The notes under the pieces: generated by a model
The model's database searches: none
Told to the model about the DNA's origin: nothing
What the model saw: the letters and a program-made list of their open reading frames with translations, nothing else
Shown: piece by piece, positions 47,254 to 58,671 of the stretch
How positions within the stretch are numbered: the first letter of the stretch is position 1
How the letters are laid out: each line of letters starts with the position of its first letter
Program-made: the position numbers and the translations under genes
Source of the DNA: Maratus speciosus
Taxonomy: Eukaryota; Arthropoda; Arachnida; Araneae; Salticidae
Reading direction: 5' to 3'
DNA: 64,000 bases
NCBI GenBank assembly: GCA_963932465.1
Contig: OZ010786.1
Span: forward strand, 273,018,411 to 273,082,410

Positions 47254-48524
47254 TTGGGTGAGTGCAAAAGTTCTACCCGTTTTCAGCACATCTAAATGTC
47301 AAGTGGAATACAGTCGTTACAGCTTATGTTTCGAGGTCAGGAAAGTGGATAATAACGCGTAGAGCAGTAGAGTATGTATAGGCTCAACATTTATCAGAAG
47401 AATTCATGCGGAACGGGAAACAACATAGCAAGCAAGCAAGACCACGTCAGACATTGTTTACGTTACGAATATGATAAAGCCGTTACAGTAGCCATAACAT
47501 GTCACAACATTTGTCATGTGTATGGGGAATATGCCATGGCTACCGCACCAGCTATCGTTGGTTTAGGAAATTCCGGGACGGAGACAGGAGCTGTAAAGTT
47601 CATGCCCATTTTAGACGCCCATCAGTGGTTTCTGACGAGGATCTGGACAAAGCCATTGCAAATTCCTCACATCCAACAGTTGGAGAATTAGCCGAAACAT
47701 TCTCGTTACACAGAACAACAGTCAAAAGACAGATGCATGCGCTTGTCTTCATCACCAAATTTGATCAGTGGTAGCACACCAGCTTACAGTAAGGCAACGA
47801 TAAGAGAGGATCAGCACCTGTGTTTCTTTGCTTTGCTGTAACACTAGGGAACCATTTTTGAACCGAATTGTAACGGATGGTGAGAAGTGGGTACTGTGCC
47901 GTAATGTGAAGCGTCAAAGGACCATGTGCCGATGTTGCAAAGGGTACTCCATCGATATAAACAGGAGGACCCAATACCAAAAATGTTTTGCTCAGTGTAT
48001 GGTTTAATGCTAGGGGAATAATCAACTAGGAGGTCCTCGCACCAAACCAAATTGTCAAGGCGGACCTCTACTGCTAACAATTGGACAAATTATGAGCAAA
48101 AGTCACGTCTAACCGGCCAGCATTCATCAGTCGCACTGGGGTTCTCTTTCAACACGATAAACCCTGCCCTCATGTTGCTTTAAGGATTCAGCATAAAATT
48201 ACTGGGCTTTAGTTGGGAACTTTTACCTTAGCCGGCGTATAGCCCAACCTTGAACCTTCGATTTATCATCTTTTTTTAATGTTACACAACGCCTTTGCTC
48301 ATCGAACCTTCAATGATGTGTAGACTGTAAAAACGGCGTTACAACAGTACTTTGACTGTAAAACACAGGGGTTTTATCGGCGTGGGATTAACTTACTGTC
48401 AGACAGAGGGCAAGAGGTCATACATAATGGTGGTGCATTCTTGAATTTATAGGTGCTTAACTTTTTGTGTTCTACGCTTTTCTGTTTTCGCTAAAAAACG
48501 GGTAGAACTTTTGCACTCACCTAA
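47254..48524 (+). mobile_element. mariner transposon, 1,271 bp
   Basis: The ends are TT(G/A)GGTGAGTGCAAAAGTT, continuing CTACCCG and then TTTT, about 30 bp of inverted repeat. TA is duplicated at 47252-47253 and 48525-48526. The length and single-gene layout are those of a mariner. The transposase is decayed. Confidence 0.92.
47374..48452 (+). pseudogene. mariner transposase, heavily mutated
   Basis: The N-terminal helix-turn-helix region is visible as VRHCLRYEYDKAV and NICHVYGEYA in one frame. It continues in another as YRWFRKFRDGD and TVGELAETFSLHRTTVKRQM. The catalytic half is recognisable only in pieces: VTDGEKWVLCRNVKRQR (the usual GDEKW block with its first two residues swapped), GVLFQHDKPCPHVALR (second Asp present), PNLEPSIYHLF (third Asp region lost), and the C-terminal FYRRGINLLSDRGQEVIHNG ending at 48452. 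Many stops and at least four frameshifts. No activity is possible. Confidence 0.88.
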
Positions 48525-48654
48525 TACAATCGTAAGAAAAACAAGTCCGAAGGATTATGGATAATCATTAAATTTATTACTTATTACATGTTTTAATAGA
48601 ATGAAGAAAACTTTTATTAATATATTTTTATGTTCTCGTTCTATTTTCGTAAAA

Positions 48655-48803
48655 TTTGAAATTATTCGACAAAATTCTGCAATGATTATATATATTAAGT
48701 TTCAAATCGTTTATTTGGGTTGTTTTTGCGCAGTTATATGAGGATAAACAGATAGACTAACCAGATTACGATTATAGGTGCTACCTATTTATATAATACG
48801 AGC
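48655..48803 (-). repeat. Dispersed repeat 'GTCTGTCTG-CATATAACAGC', copy 3
   Basis: Inverted relative of 30409-30562 and 33222-33372, more diverged. Shared order of words: TAGCACCTATA, CATATAACTGCG, ATTTCAAATTTTACG. Confidence 0.65.
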
Positions 48804-51316
48804 GCACTTAAAACAGAACAACCCTACTATCTGACGCAAATCATCGTATAAAAATGTGACTAGGAGAAATCGATAATAATGTCTATTAATTAATGCTATA
48901 CTTAAGATTTCCCTAGGATGTCTCCTACATATAAAAATTGCAACAAGCTTTCCTAATACTAACTTCTAATTATTACATAATATTTAGATAATTTGATAAA
49001 TTCGACCTTGGACATCAAACTGAAAGCCATTCGATCATGTAGTTTGGAAATTATGGAGAATAAAATTTTGGAATTTCCAACTTTAAGTTTATTTTTAATC
49101 GATGTAAAACAGATTGAAATGTTTTTAAAGTTACTCAGAACCATTTGGAAGAATGAGCTATACTTTTGGATTCGTATATTTGCAGCTTCTTGAAACCAAT
49201 TCCTGTTTAAATAAATCATAAGTTACAATTCATAAGTAAAAATTCAATTTACACCTACATTTTATTTTACATGAAATTAATTTCTATGAGCTTTAAATAT
49301 GCGAATGCGAAGTTACAATTCATTCCGGCAAGTATTTTTCAAATGATGCTTACAAAGGTGCTTAAATTGCAATATGTCTTAGAACGATAAAATTAATTTG
49401 ACATTAGAGGTTCCAAATCTGAAGCTTTCATAATTCCTAAACTACTCGATCAAATGACTTCTCGTTTTGCATTCTAAGTTAACATTTATTGACAAATTCG
49501 TATATTACCTTAAAATTAGATGTTGGTATTGAAAATTTAATGTTAAGTGCAACTTCTATATCTAGGCAAACCCTCATCAAAATGTTAGTGTACAATTAAT
49601 GAAAAATGTTCAAATACCAATCGCATTTTTATATGATGATTTGTGGCAGTGATAATTTAGGGGCGATACTTTTTTATGTTTTGTTTTGTTTGTTTTATCT
49701 TTTTGGCGATTGAACTCATAGTAGGAGTGATTTGGCATAACAAAGAAATTGAATCTGGACCACAACCAGAACGATCCACTTTACAACAACAACAGCAAAA
49801 ATAACTATGAAATTCGGAGCATCTTTTCAGATGTTATAAGTGGACATGCACAAAAAAATAATGTACGAACGAATTATATAGCCTAATAGTATTTCGAATC
49901 TTTCTTCTGATTACATTATCCAGATGTTTTGCATGAAGAATTAATTTTGAAGACGACATAGCATACACAAATGATTAAACTGTCGTTGTTGTTGCCATTA
50001 CCACTATCGAAACTTCAGTAGATGAAGGAACCAATAAAGGTAGCTGATGAAGTTTTAGTTCTTTGGAATCTAGATCTCGTGAAACAAGCAGTTAGATGCG
50101 CCAATGAAGTTTTAGTTCTTTTGACTTTCGTAATTTACAACCTCCTTTAATGGAAGTCTGTTAAAAAATAAGGATTATTACAGATTATTCTCGCTCGTTA
50201 AAAGGACTAATAAAAATATGTTCTACAGAAAAATTTAACAAAATTTCTAAGGATCCAATATAAATCGAAAATATCCATAAAAGTCAAATTACATTATCAA
50301 ACTAATAAAATTATCTTTGATTCTTCTCAGCCAAATATATTAATATTTTAACTGCCTTTGATAAGGGCACAGATTAGCATTTAAGATTCAGGAAAATTCA
50401 GTAGAGTAAGCAGCTTATAACAATGCACTGCGTTTTAAATTTAAATATCTTACAGAAGTGCATTATACAGTGTCAAGTAGATAATGAAACTTTCAGGTGT
50501 GCAACATGCACTCATTTCCGTAATTTGAAAATATTCTTAGAGGAAACTAAATATTTTTCCACTTTAATATTCATGTTTTCAATGTTAATACATTAATCCG
50601 AGAATCTGGGGAAATTAAATGTATGAGAAAATGTAAAATGATGCATTATTCAGCAGTATGGAACAGCTTTTACTAAGATCAATGCAAGCATATTAAAATT
50701 AATTTTAAAATAATATCTGGAAGCCTTGATATATTCTTATTTTTTAAATATTGAATAAAAATATATGTAAGAGGGAGTTTTTGTGTTGTAAAATACAAGA
50801 TATTGTAATATTAACATGTTTTTATTTATATTTTTGGAGGGGGAGGGGAAATGTTGTATTCAATTGTTTTCTTCAAAAGAATATTTTTTTCGATAAAAAC
50901 GAATATTTAAAGATAAATGTGTATTTTCATAAAGGAAATTCTGATTCTGTCGGTAAAATTAAAAATGATAATAATTGAAATTTATTTTTTTTTTTTTTAT
51001 AATTATGTAAAAGATAAAAAAAAACTGAAATAACAGTTTCTTGGAATCAAAAAATAAAAATTCAGTAAAAGTTTCTAAAATCCACAAAGTAAAAAGTCTT
51101 CGTTCAACGTTGAATCATTTGATGACAGAAATATAGCGGAAGCATCACATTTCATTTGATTTTTCTGACCTCTTGATTATAATGCAACTTTAACAATGGT
51201 TCAAATCTTCATCATTCTATGGCAATACGTAATATCCAATCAATACAAATAATTCCATTCATTCTAAATACACTGCTATGCAGGATGTTCCAGAAAGATT
51301 GAATGCGCTTATTTTT
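48804..51316. other. AT-rich stretch without a recognised gene
   Basis: Both strands were read; no domain, terminal repeat or RNA gene was found. Two copies of GAAGTTTTAGTTCTTT lie about 60 bp apart near 50050 and 50110. Confidence 0.4.
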
Positions 51317-51320
51317 TTAA

Positions 51321-51527
51321 CCCTTTGATCTCTGGGGGTGAATTTCTTCAAAATTTTCAAATGTTACATTGGCACCAGTATTTTGTAAACAAAAGATTCG
51401 GCTCATAATACACGGAAAAATGCATTCATCTATTTTCAAATAAATTTGGTTGTATATTCCGGTGCCAGTGTGGCATTTGGAGATTGAATTTAAGTGGGAA
51501 GAAATTCGCCCATCAGAGCTCAAAGGG
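51321..51527. mobile_element. piggyBac-like MITE, 207 bp
   Basis: TTAA flanks both ends exactly (51317-51320 and 51528-51531). The termini are CCCTTTGATCTCTG and, inverted, CCCTTTGAGCTCTG. The inverted similarity continues in patches for about 60 bp. No coding. A diverged second copy is at 16688-16896. The TTAA target and CCC terminus are the piggyBac pattern. Confidence 0.75.
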
Positions 51528-51531
51528 TTAA

Positions 51532-52086
51532 CTGTTGGAGATATGTTGGTAATATAAATTGCAAAAGTGTTTAAAATAAATCAAGAATTAAGATTATGTT
51601 ATTGAAGTAGTTCATCTGCCATTAATTTTCAAAAACTACACTTTTAAAATATTTATACGGTCTCTGGGTCCTATAAGTTATAATTAGACGCATTTTATCC
51701 ATGTTAAGGGAAGTTTACAACTATAAAAATTCAATTCGTCTACGACTAAAACTCGCCGAATTCTACTTTCGAAGCTTTCCGGTACTAAAACTGGACAGAA
51801 AATTTATTTAGTGCCGGAAGTCTCCGAAATTTTATAAAATTGAAATCATTTTAACCCGGGTAATTTGGGAAATTTGGTCGTACAAGAACGGAATTTTCGT
51901 TATTGCACTTGTAAGAATACGAAGAATTTTTTTCTAAATATAACTTATAAGATCTAGGAATCGTATAAAAATTTAAACAAGAACAAAAAAAATCATGCGT
52001 CCAGCATAGATTATGTAACACTTTCCAACACATTTAGAATATAGTAACAAAATTTCACAGTTTACTAAAGTGAATCATAATCATCA
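51532..52086. other. AT-rich stretch without a recognised gene
   Basis: No domain or repeat was recognised. Confidence 0.4.
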
Positions 52087-52325
52087 TCTATATAATAAAA
52101 ACCCAAGCCATGTGACTGTCATCAATAGTTCCGGGCTGACCGCTTCAATTTTTTTAAGCCAAGCGACCATTTTGCTACTTTTATGTTAGCTGGACGCATA
52201 TGATTAAATCGCCAAATAGGGTGGCAACGATAAACAGGATGGGCAATTGGCAGCCTTTTTTGGCGATCTATCTCATGGTCCGGATAATACGTAAGTACCG
52301 ATACATTTAAAATGCACGCCTCTGA
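52087..52325 (+). mobile_element. Helitron-like 5' end fragment, first copy
   Basis: Begins TCTATATAATAAAA after an A, then GCCATGTGACTGTCAT and GGGCTGACCGCTTC, matching the 5' part of the 27949-28579 element. No 3' hairpin and CTAG were found before the next copy starts, so it is truncated. Confidence 0.5.
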
Positions 52326-52480
52326 TCTCTAATAATAAAAGACTAAGACATGTGACTGTCATAAACTAAAATGGGCTGACAACTTCGCTTTTCATATATG
52401 CCAAGCGGTCATTTTTAATGAAACTTATTTTATATACGCACCGGGGTACCTAATTGCCGCAAAATAGCTTAATTTTCACT
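52326..52480 (+). mobile_element. Helitron-like 5' end fragment, second copy
   Basis: Begins TCTCTAATAATAAAA after an A, then GACATGTGACTGTCATAAAC, GGGCTGAC and CCAAGCGGTCATTTTTAATG, which matches the 28.5-kb copy closely. The far end is not clear; the 3' end at 54980-55055 could belong to it. Confidence 0.5.
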
Positions 52481-52676
52481 AACGTGGTAACCCGGCTATT
52501 GTTGTTTATTTATTAACAAATTGTTTATTTGCTTTTCTTTTCTTTTAAATTATATAAATTGCTTTGTTCTTTAGTTATTAATGAAACTATTTTATTTATT
52601 GTTATTTCCTGTTTTAAATAATAAAAAATAATTAAAAAATATACTGGTATTCGATTACGATGTTTTCGCCAAACTG

Positions 52677-52718
<42 letters not shown>

Positions 52719-53449
52719 TAAGCGTATATGACATTTGTGCCAATTATTTTTCCCAATAAAACTGCAGAAAAGTTACATTTTTAGAAAGACTGTTCCAAAA
52801 TAATATTGCGACTAGAGAATTAACGACTGCTTGGCGTGATTTTTAAAAAATTTCTAAACTGGCAATTTTTTAATTATTTGTTTACATTATTAGTTATATT
52901 ATCGTTTATATTATTTGTTTACATTGTTTGTTTACATTATTTGTTTACATTTATTTACATTGCATCTGAATATTTAGGTTGATTGAATTGGCGTATTTGT
53001 CGCTTCGCTGCCAAGTCATACGCCAAGTAGTCTTTAATTCTGCGGTTTAGCCAAAATAATTGATGTTTGAGTAATAAATTACATTCGAAAAATCCCGGCC
53101 GGCTTGGGCCTACAGGCGGAGGTAGATTTCGAAGTTAAGTACTAAATTCACCAACAAAACTTAAATCAAGATTAGAGATAAACCGAGTTCCTTCACTAAG
53201 AATGAGCTCTAGGGATCTAAACATTTTGTGAAAATTCTAATATACACGAATACACACACATGTACATGGAATATGTTTAAAAAATAGCTAAAGCAAATTC
53301 ACAGAACCTCAAAGTGTTAAAATAAAATAATATTTCCATAGTCGGGTTTTTATCATGTTTTAATACGTTTCTTCAGACTTACATGACGTTGCATATTCAC
53401 CTGCTGAGGTCCGTTTTATTTCCAATATGACACAATATATATATATATT
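52481..53449. other. Stretch with a poly(A) run
   Basis: Contains 34 A at 52681-52714 and several words GTTTACATT in a short series (about 52882-52960). No gene. Confidence 0.5.
52681..52714. repeat. Poly(A) run, 34 bases
   Basis: Uninterrupted homopolymer, possible retroposon tail without a visible duplication. Confidence 0.95.
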
Positions 53450-53880
53450 TTTTAATTCGTCAAACTATTTATTTCATTTTGAGTTTTCATGTGAAAATCT
53501 TGCTCTAGAAAACTTATGGCGTAATATTGAATTTGTTTTCAATTCGTCAAATTATTTATTTCATTTTGAGTTTTCATGCGAAAATCTTGCTCTAGAAAAC
53601 TTATGATGTAATATTGAATTTGTTTTAAATTCGTCAAATTATTTATTTCATTTTGAGTTTTCATGCGAAAATCTTGCTCTAGAAAACTTATGACGTAATA
53701 TTCAATTTGCTTTCAATTCGTCAAATTATTTATTTCATTAAAAGTTTTCATGCGAAAATCTTGCTCTAGAAAACTTATGACGTAATATTCAATTTGCTTT
53801 CAATTCGTAAAATTATTTATTTAATTTAATTTTTCACGTGAAATTCCTGCAATAGAAAGCAATTGTTGTGGTGAGAATTT
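53450..53880. repeat. 87-bp tandem repeat, about five units
   Basis: AATTCGTCAAA-type starts fall at 53454, 53541, 53628, 53715 and 53802, exactly 87 bp apart each time. Units contain TTTTGAGTTTTCATG and TCTTGCTCTAGAAAACTTAT. The fifth unit is diverged and partial. The array is homogeneous, so it expanded recently. Confidence 0.92.
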
Positions 53881-54147
53881 TATTGCTTTTTTTTTTAATT
53901 GTTGGCAACTGCTATAACGAAAAATATTTATTTTTTCCTGCCATTGTTGTGTAAGAGCTGGTTTTATCAGAATCATGTTAAGACTGTATTCAAATTTTTG
54001 AACCCTCCCCATTTCCATTCCCTTGGGCCGATTTTGCTCATTTTCAATCCCCGCCGAGATATTAGCCATCTTAAAGTTGTTGGCGAGTTTGAAGACGATC
54101 CGTGCATAATTGCGACTTTTATCATGCGGACAAAATTTAGTACATAC

Positions 54148-54184
<37 letters not shown>

Positions 54185-54979
54185 GATAAACTTTTTAGAT
54201 GGGGGTGGTTTTGGGTTCCTGGGGTCCTATAATGAAAAGTTATGAAGGAATTTTTCAAAAGTCGCACCATGGTAACGACTGCAATAGGTAGTATTTCTTA
54301 CGAAATCTACCTAATATGGATATATTCTGAGATAACTTCACTTAAAATTGGGCTTGCAGCTGAATATCTGATTCCATCAAAGTAAACAAACAATAGAGGT
54401 TTGTTCACCGTGAGCTATTAAAAATATTAAACCACGAAGGTAATCATGCGTAAAGAGAGTTTTCCAGAAAGCATTTAAAAAGATTAAAAATAATTAACCT
54501 GTTTGTGATTTTTATAGCTGTCAAACCGCGAGGCAAAATACTACTTTGTTCGTGACGTCATTCGTCTATAAACCAACGAAATTAATTTTAGTTTTAGAAT
54601 TGTGCCATACATTTTTATTATATTATTTTTTTTAATGGAAAGAAGTCAACGCTAAAATGGAGAAGTATCCCAAAAAGATATCAGCAACAGTATTGTTTAG
54701 TGTAAGTGTGGATATCATTAAAGGCTTTTCATAAAAAGTAACGTATCGAGCAAATCCTATTAGCTAAAATACGGCAATTGGACGCGCACACAATTACGCA
54801 AGACAGCACTTAATAGGTTTTTAAATATCCGCATTAGTGAACGCACTGCAACCGATAAGCAAATTGTCAAGAAATATTAACTGCATAACAACAACAAAAA
54901 TATACGAAATGCTACAATAATCGCAAAAATTTCTTGATTTTTCTGTCAGAATCTTCCGATTTAGAGAATGATTAAACAA
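53881..54979. other. Stretch with an ACAT/TA microsatellite
   Basis: 54141-54184 is (ACAT)n followed by (TA)n. The overlapping open frames here are low-complexity and not recognisable. Confidence 0.5.
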
Positions 54980-55055
54980 CTAAAATAAATTATTAATAAA
55001 AGAACATGTTGCAATGCATTTGAGGAAGACCAAACTGGTCACCAGAGTTGACTAG
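54980..55055 (+). mobile_element. Helitron-like 3' end fragment
   Basis: Ends with the hairpin CTGGTCACCAG, six bases, then CTAG (55052-55055), as in the 27949-28579 copy. It also shares AACATGTTGCAATGCATT-like text upstream. Its 5' partner is uncertain. Confidence 0.5.
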
Positions 55056-55104
55056 AGTGAATGACATTTGTCACTAATTTCACATAACAACGTTATGCAC
55101 TAAA

Positions 55105-55521
55105 TCTATATATATATATATATATTACGCTATCGTACGTGGCACAGAAATCGCAATTATTTGTTAATTGTTTAATGACAACGTCCTAATGAAACGCATC
55201 TCATTAGTTATTGAACAGCATTTAATGCATTTCCATAGGGGACCCTGTTCTGTCGACAAATACCGCCAAGTTTGTTGCCAATTTGGCGATATATCGCCAA
55301 TTTGTTCAATCAAGTAAATTAGTCCAAGTCCAATTGTGACGCCAACTTGGCGATATCTCTAATACTTCGCCAAATTCCCATAGACTTCCATTGTTATTAA
55401 TTATATTTAAGGGAGTCCAAGTAAATTAAATTATGAATAAAAGTAACATGATACAATGCTTAGCATGCTTTCCCAAACATAAATTTTAAGGGAGATCAAA
55501 CTGGTCGCCAAGGGCGTCTAG
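55105..55521 (+). mobile_element. Helitron-like non-autonomous element, 417 bp
   Basis: Starts TCTATATATATATATATA after an A and ends CTGGTCGCCA, then CTAG (55518-55521), followed by T. The last 90 bp match the 3' part of the 27949-28579 element. The middle (55238-55392) matches 13567-13715. No coding. Confidence 0.55.
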
Positions 55522-55585
55522 TGTCTAAATAAAAAATTCAAAAATTCATAACGCATTTGAAAACCTAATTTCTGCTATTACAATC

Positions 55586-55987
55586 TGTATGTGAATACTG
55601 TGTGTAACTTTAAGATTGAAGACAAATAGTTTTCTTTTTCACATTTTTTATATCACACAGCACACAAATGTTACAAACAATCACGAACACTGAAGAACAT
55701 ATAGAATGATGAGGTGACTTTGGGGTAATAACCCGCTGTTAGAACAAGTGACGTTCGTAAAACATATTTTGGGGAATACTCCCGCTATAAGCAACAGAAT
55801 AATTGGGGATAAGACCCGCTATAACATAACGTGCCACAATGGCAGCTCAAGAACAACTACTCTATACTTGGGGATAAGACCCGCTCGAATACACAACGTG
55901 CCGCAATGGCAGCTAAAGAACAACTGAACTGGGTCACATGACCGCAAAGCTGCGGAGCTCGTTCGGCATGTGCACACGGTCCGAACA
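55586..55987 (-). repeat. 3' LTR of the BEL/Pao element
   Basis: 402 bp, TG...CA ends. It includes four small palindromic motifs of the type GGGGATAAGACCCGCT (about 55722, 55770, 55804 and 55869 on the plus strand). The last two lie in a partial tandem repeat with CAACGTGCCGCAATGGCAGC. Confidence 0.95.
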
Positions 55988-56285
55988 TACCGCCCCGCGT
56001 TGCAATGTGCGTAGCACATTCAAAATTTTAAAATACACTATAAATACAAGAACTAAATAAAATACCAATACCATAAATTGTAAAAAAATTACAATACAAA
56101 TACAATAATAATAAGTTGCAATAACAAGGACTATACAATACAATAAAATTAAATTCCTTGTTACAAAATTTAAGCTATTTTCTAAAAATAGTTCTATATT
56201 GTTCTTAAGAAAAGTTGAATGTAAAATAACATGCAAATCTTAGGTGCACTTTAAAATAAGTAAACAATGAGGAAAAGTATGTACA

Positions 56286-57101
56286 TTAGGTTTCATTAAT
56301 GGGCAAGACACACAATCTAGATATGGATCTAAGAAAGATATTCGAGGCTGTTTTTACCTTTGCAACCCTAACATTACTATCCTTTCCTGGTATAACCTCT
56401 AAGATTCGCCCTAGCATCCACTTACAGGGAAGTAAATTGTCCTCCTTTATTACTACCATCGCCCCTGGTTTGATGTTTTCCCCTTTTACCTGCCATTTTG
56501 AACGATTTTGGAGATGACTCAAGTAATTTAATTGCCAATTTTTCCACATTAATTGGATGAATTTAGTGATTCTCTGCCACCTAGATAATCTCGATTCTGT
56601 GATATCAATCAACTGATGTTCTGGAATGGCATCGATAGGCCGACCAATTAGGAAATGGCCTGGTGTCAATGCATTAAAATCATTTATATCGGTCGATAAC
56701 GGAGTTAAGGGACGCGAATTCAGTACCCCTTCGATTTGGGTGGTGACTGTTTGGAATTCTTCCATAGTCAATCTAGCACCTTTTAATGTCCGTTTAAGAT
56801 AATACTTGAAAGATTTTACACCAGACTCCCATAAACCACCAAAGCTGGGCGATCTAGGAGGAATGAACTTCCATTCAATAGCTTCTGAAGTAAGGTAATT
56901 AGCTAATTTTTCATCCGGTCTACGAAATAACTCATGAAGTTTGTGCAATTCTGATTTAGCATCCCTAAAATTCGTAGCATTGTCTCTCATAATAGAAGCG
57001 CATTTTCCTCGCCTTGAAACAAAGCGTTTAAGTGCGGCGATAAACGCATGAGATGTTAGATCCGTTACTATTTCAAATGAATAGCCATTGTTACTAAGCA
57101 A
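56286..57101 (-). pseudogene. Integrase C-terminal half and DUF5641-like tail
   Basis: The frame starts after a break, continuing the integrase: VTDLTSHAFIAALKRF, IMRDNATNF (second catalytic Asp), and GLWESGVKSFKYYLKR (catalytic Glu), with 51 residues between Asp and Glu. Next is the downstream domain typical of BEL/Pao: TPGHFLIGRP, WQRITKFIQLMWKNW, WQVKGENIKPGAMVVIKEDN, and GRILEVIPGKDSNVRV. It ends at 56286 with a normal-looking stop about 300 bp before the 3' LTR. The integrase joins the DNA copy to the chromosome. Its N-terminal half is in another frame (57068-57598); a single missing base near 57078 separates them. Confidence 0.88.
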
Positions 57102-57598
57102 ACGAAAATAGCGACATAAACCTTATGAAAAATCACTTTTCTTTGATTTTTATATTTAATCTCAAAAGGGCCGCAAAAATCGGCTCCTGTATGGTTAAAC
57201 GTAAAATTTGGAGTTACTCTTTCCGATGGGAGGTCATCCATGATTTGTTTAGCAGTAACTGGGTTGTTCCTAAAACAGACAACGCAATCATGCACTACTT
57301 TTCGCGCTAAATTTTTTCCACTTACGGGCCAAATCCGCAGACGTACGTAATGGATTAAAGTTTGGGGACCAATATGAAAATACTTCCTGTGAAAATGCTC
57401 AAATATGAGTTTTGTGAGCTTATGGCCTTTCGGCAAAATGATTTGATGCTTCTTATCAAAGTTTAAATCTGAATTTTCCAACCTACCGCCAACTCTTAAG
57501 ATATTATCTTGATCCAAAAAGGGGGATAAACATTTAATTTTACTGGAAGGGGGAACCCTTGATTTCCGTTTTAAACCCTTAATCCTGAAATTCTGCAT
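57068..57598 (-). pseudogene. Integrase zinc-binding and core N-terminal half
   Basis: The segment shows the integrase zinc finger (HFHRKYFHIG and DCVVC, an HHCC pattern) and the first catalytic Asp in NHTGADFCGPFEIKYK. It stops early at 57068 after VTMAIHLK, where the family continues into the next frame. Upstream, 57599-57690 continues the pre-integrase linker in yet another frame (ADRRRGSLTTPEIKN), so two further shifts separate it from the RNase H. Acts in the nucleus on the cDNA ends. Confidence 0.88.
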
Positions 57599-57678
57599 TT
57601 TGTACTAATCTAATTAGAGAAACTTCTGAATTTTTTATTTCTGGGGTTGTGAGGCTGCCTCTGCGCCGGTCTGCTAAC

Positions 57679-58149
57679 TTACATTTGCAATTGTGAAAAA
57701 AACCTATAAACATATGCCAGTTTACGAAGAATACTATAGTATTTACCACTTATGTTGAGAAAAAAATTTACTTTTTCAGGATTCCTGAAAAGAGAAAGAG
57801 AAATATTAGAATTGAAATCATTACAATTATTTTTATATTTTGATTTAGTCTCGGGAAAGTAATCTGTTTCTGGCACAGAAATAGTTTCTTGCTCAGTCAC
57901 TAAGTCATCAGCTGATAAGAATTTTGGTCCGCTAAACCACATTGGATTCTCTACAAGGGAATTAACACTCGCATCTCTGGTCAAGAGATCGGCAGGGTTG
58001 TCCTTTCTGGAGCAGTGATACCAAGAGTTCGAATCTGAAAGCGCATTAATCTCTATGACACGGTTTGCCACAAACTGCTTCCATCGGTTTGATGATCCTT
58101 TGATCCAGAATAAGGTTATTTTGGAATCCGTCCAATAGTACACTGTCAA
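57679..58149 (-). pseudogene. RNase H C-terminal part and linker
   Basis: VYYWTDSKITLFWIKG carries one RNase H catalytic Asp, and RKDNPADLLTRDASV holds the last conserved Asp. The rest is a linker to the integrase. The link to the upstream part (58150-58260) is in another frame and includes ITLPRLELLGALLSARL, a conserved BEL/Pao block. A frameshift lies near 58148. RNase H degrades the RNA strand during reverse transcription. Confidence 0.85.
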
Positions 58150-58243
58150 TGTGATTTTTTATCTAGGATGGGTTTTACTTTATTGGTCAGTCTTGCACTT
58201 AGTAAGGCTCCGAGAAGTTCCAGCCGAGGCAGAGTTATCTCTT

Positions 58244-58671
58244 TTATCGGTGCAACACGACTCTTGAAGTCACGAGATTGACTTCCACACCACTCTCTCT
58301 TTTTATTCTCAGATAAATTGCATACGCTATTTTACTAGCATCAGAAAAGGCGTGTATTTCTACAGCTATTACTTGATTCAAGCAACCAAGAATTTTCCTC
58401 GGAATTTTTAATTCTGCTAAATTTGGAAGTTCTTTGAACCACTTCAACCACCTTTCGTGCACATTAGTTGACAACTGTTCATAACATGCTGTCTTCTTTA
58501 GCCATAGTTCGTGGAACAGGAATTTGATTCTAATTGTGAATGGCGTGAGCATGCCTAAAGGATCGAAGATTTTACCAACTGCTTGCAATAGTAGACGTTT
58601 TGAGTTTTTTTGCGATGACAAGAATTCTTTTAAACTTTTGACTTCGAATGTCAGACAATCTTCTGTTTTTC
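58244..58671 (-). pseudogene. RT-RNase H connection, shifted frame
   Basis: LLQAVGKIFDPLGMLTPFTI is the conserved start of the BEL/Pao connection, and HAFSDASKIAYAIY holds the first RNase H Asp. It is out of frame with the RT because the A run at 58667-58671 (T on the plus strand) has one base more than the frame requires. At the other end the frame is lost again near 58262, apparently by a one-base loss. Confidence 0.85.

Noticed and set aside
53450..53880. CRISPR-like regular array
   Set aside because: Units are full tandem repeats without unique spacers, in eukaryotic DNA.
53821..54270. 149-codon frame on the minus strand
   Set aside because: Runs through the TA/ACAT microsatellite and the end of the 87-bp array; a chance frame.
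56299..56517. Plus-strand open frames within 56.3-60.9 kb (including 60179-60535 and 60532-60891)
   Set aside because: They are antisense shadows of the BEL/Pao gag and pol.
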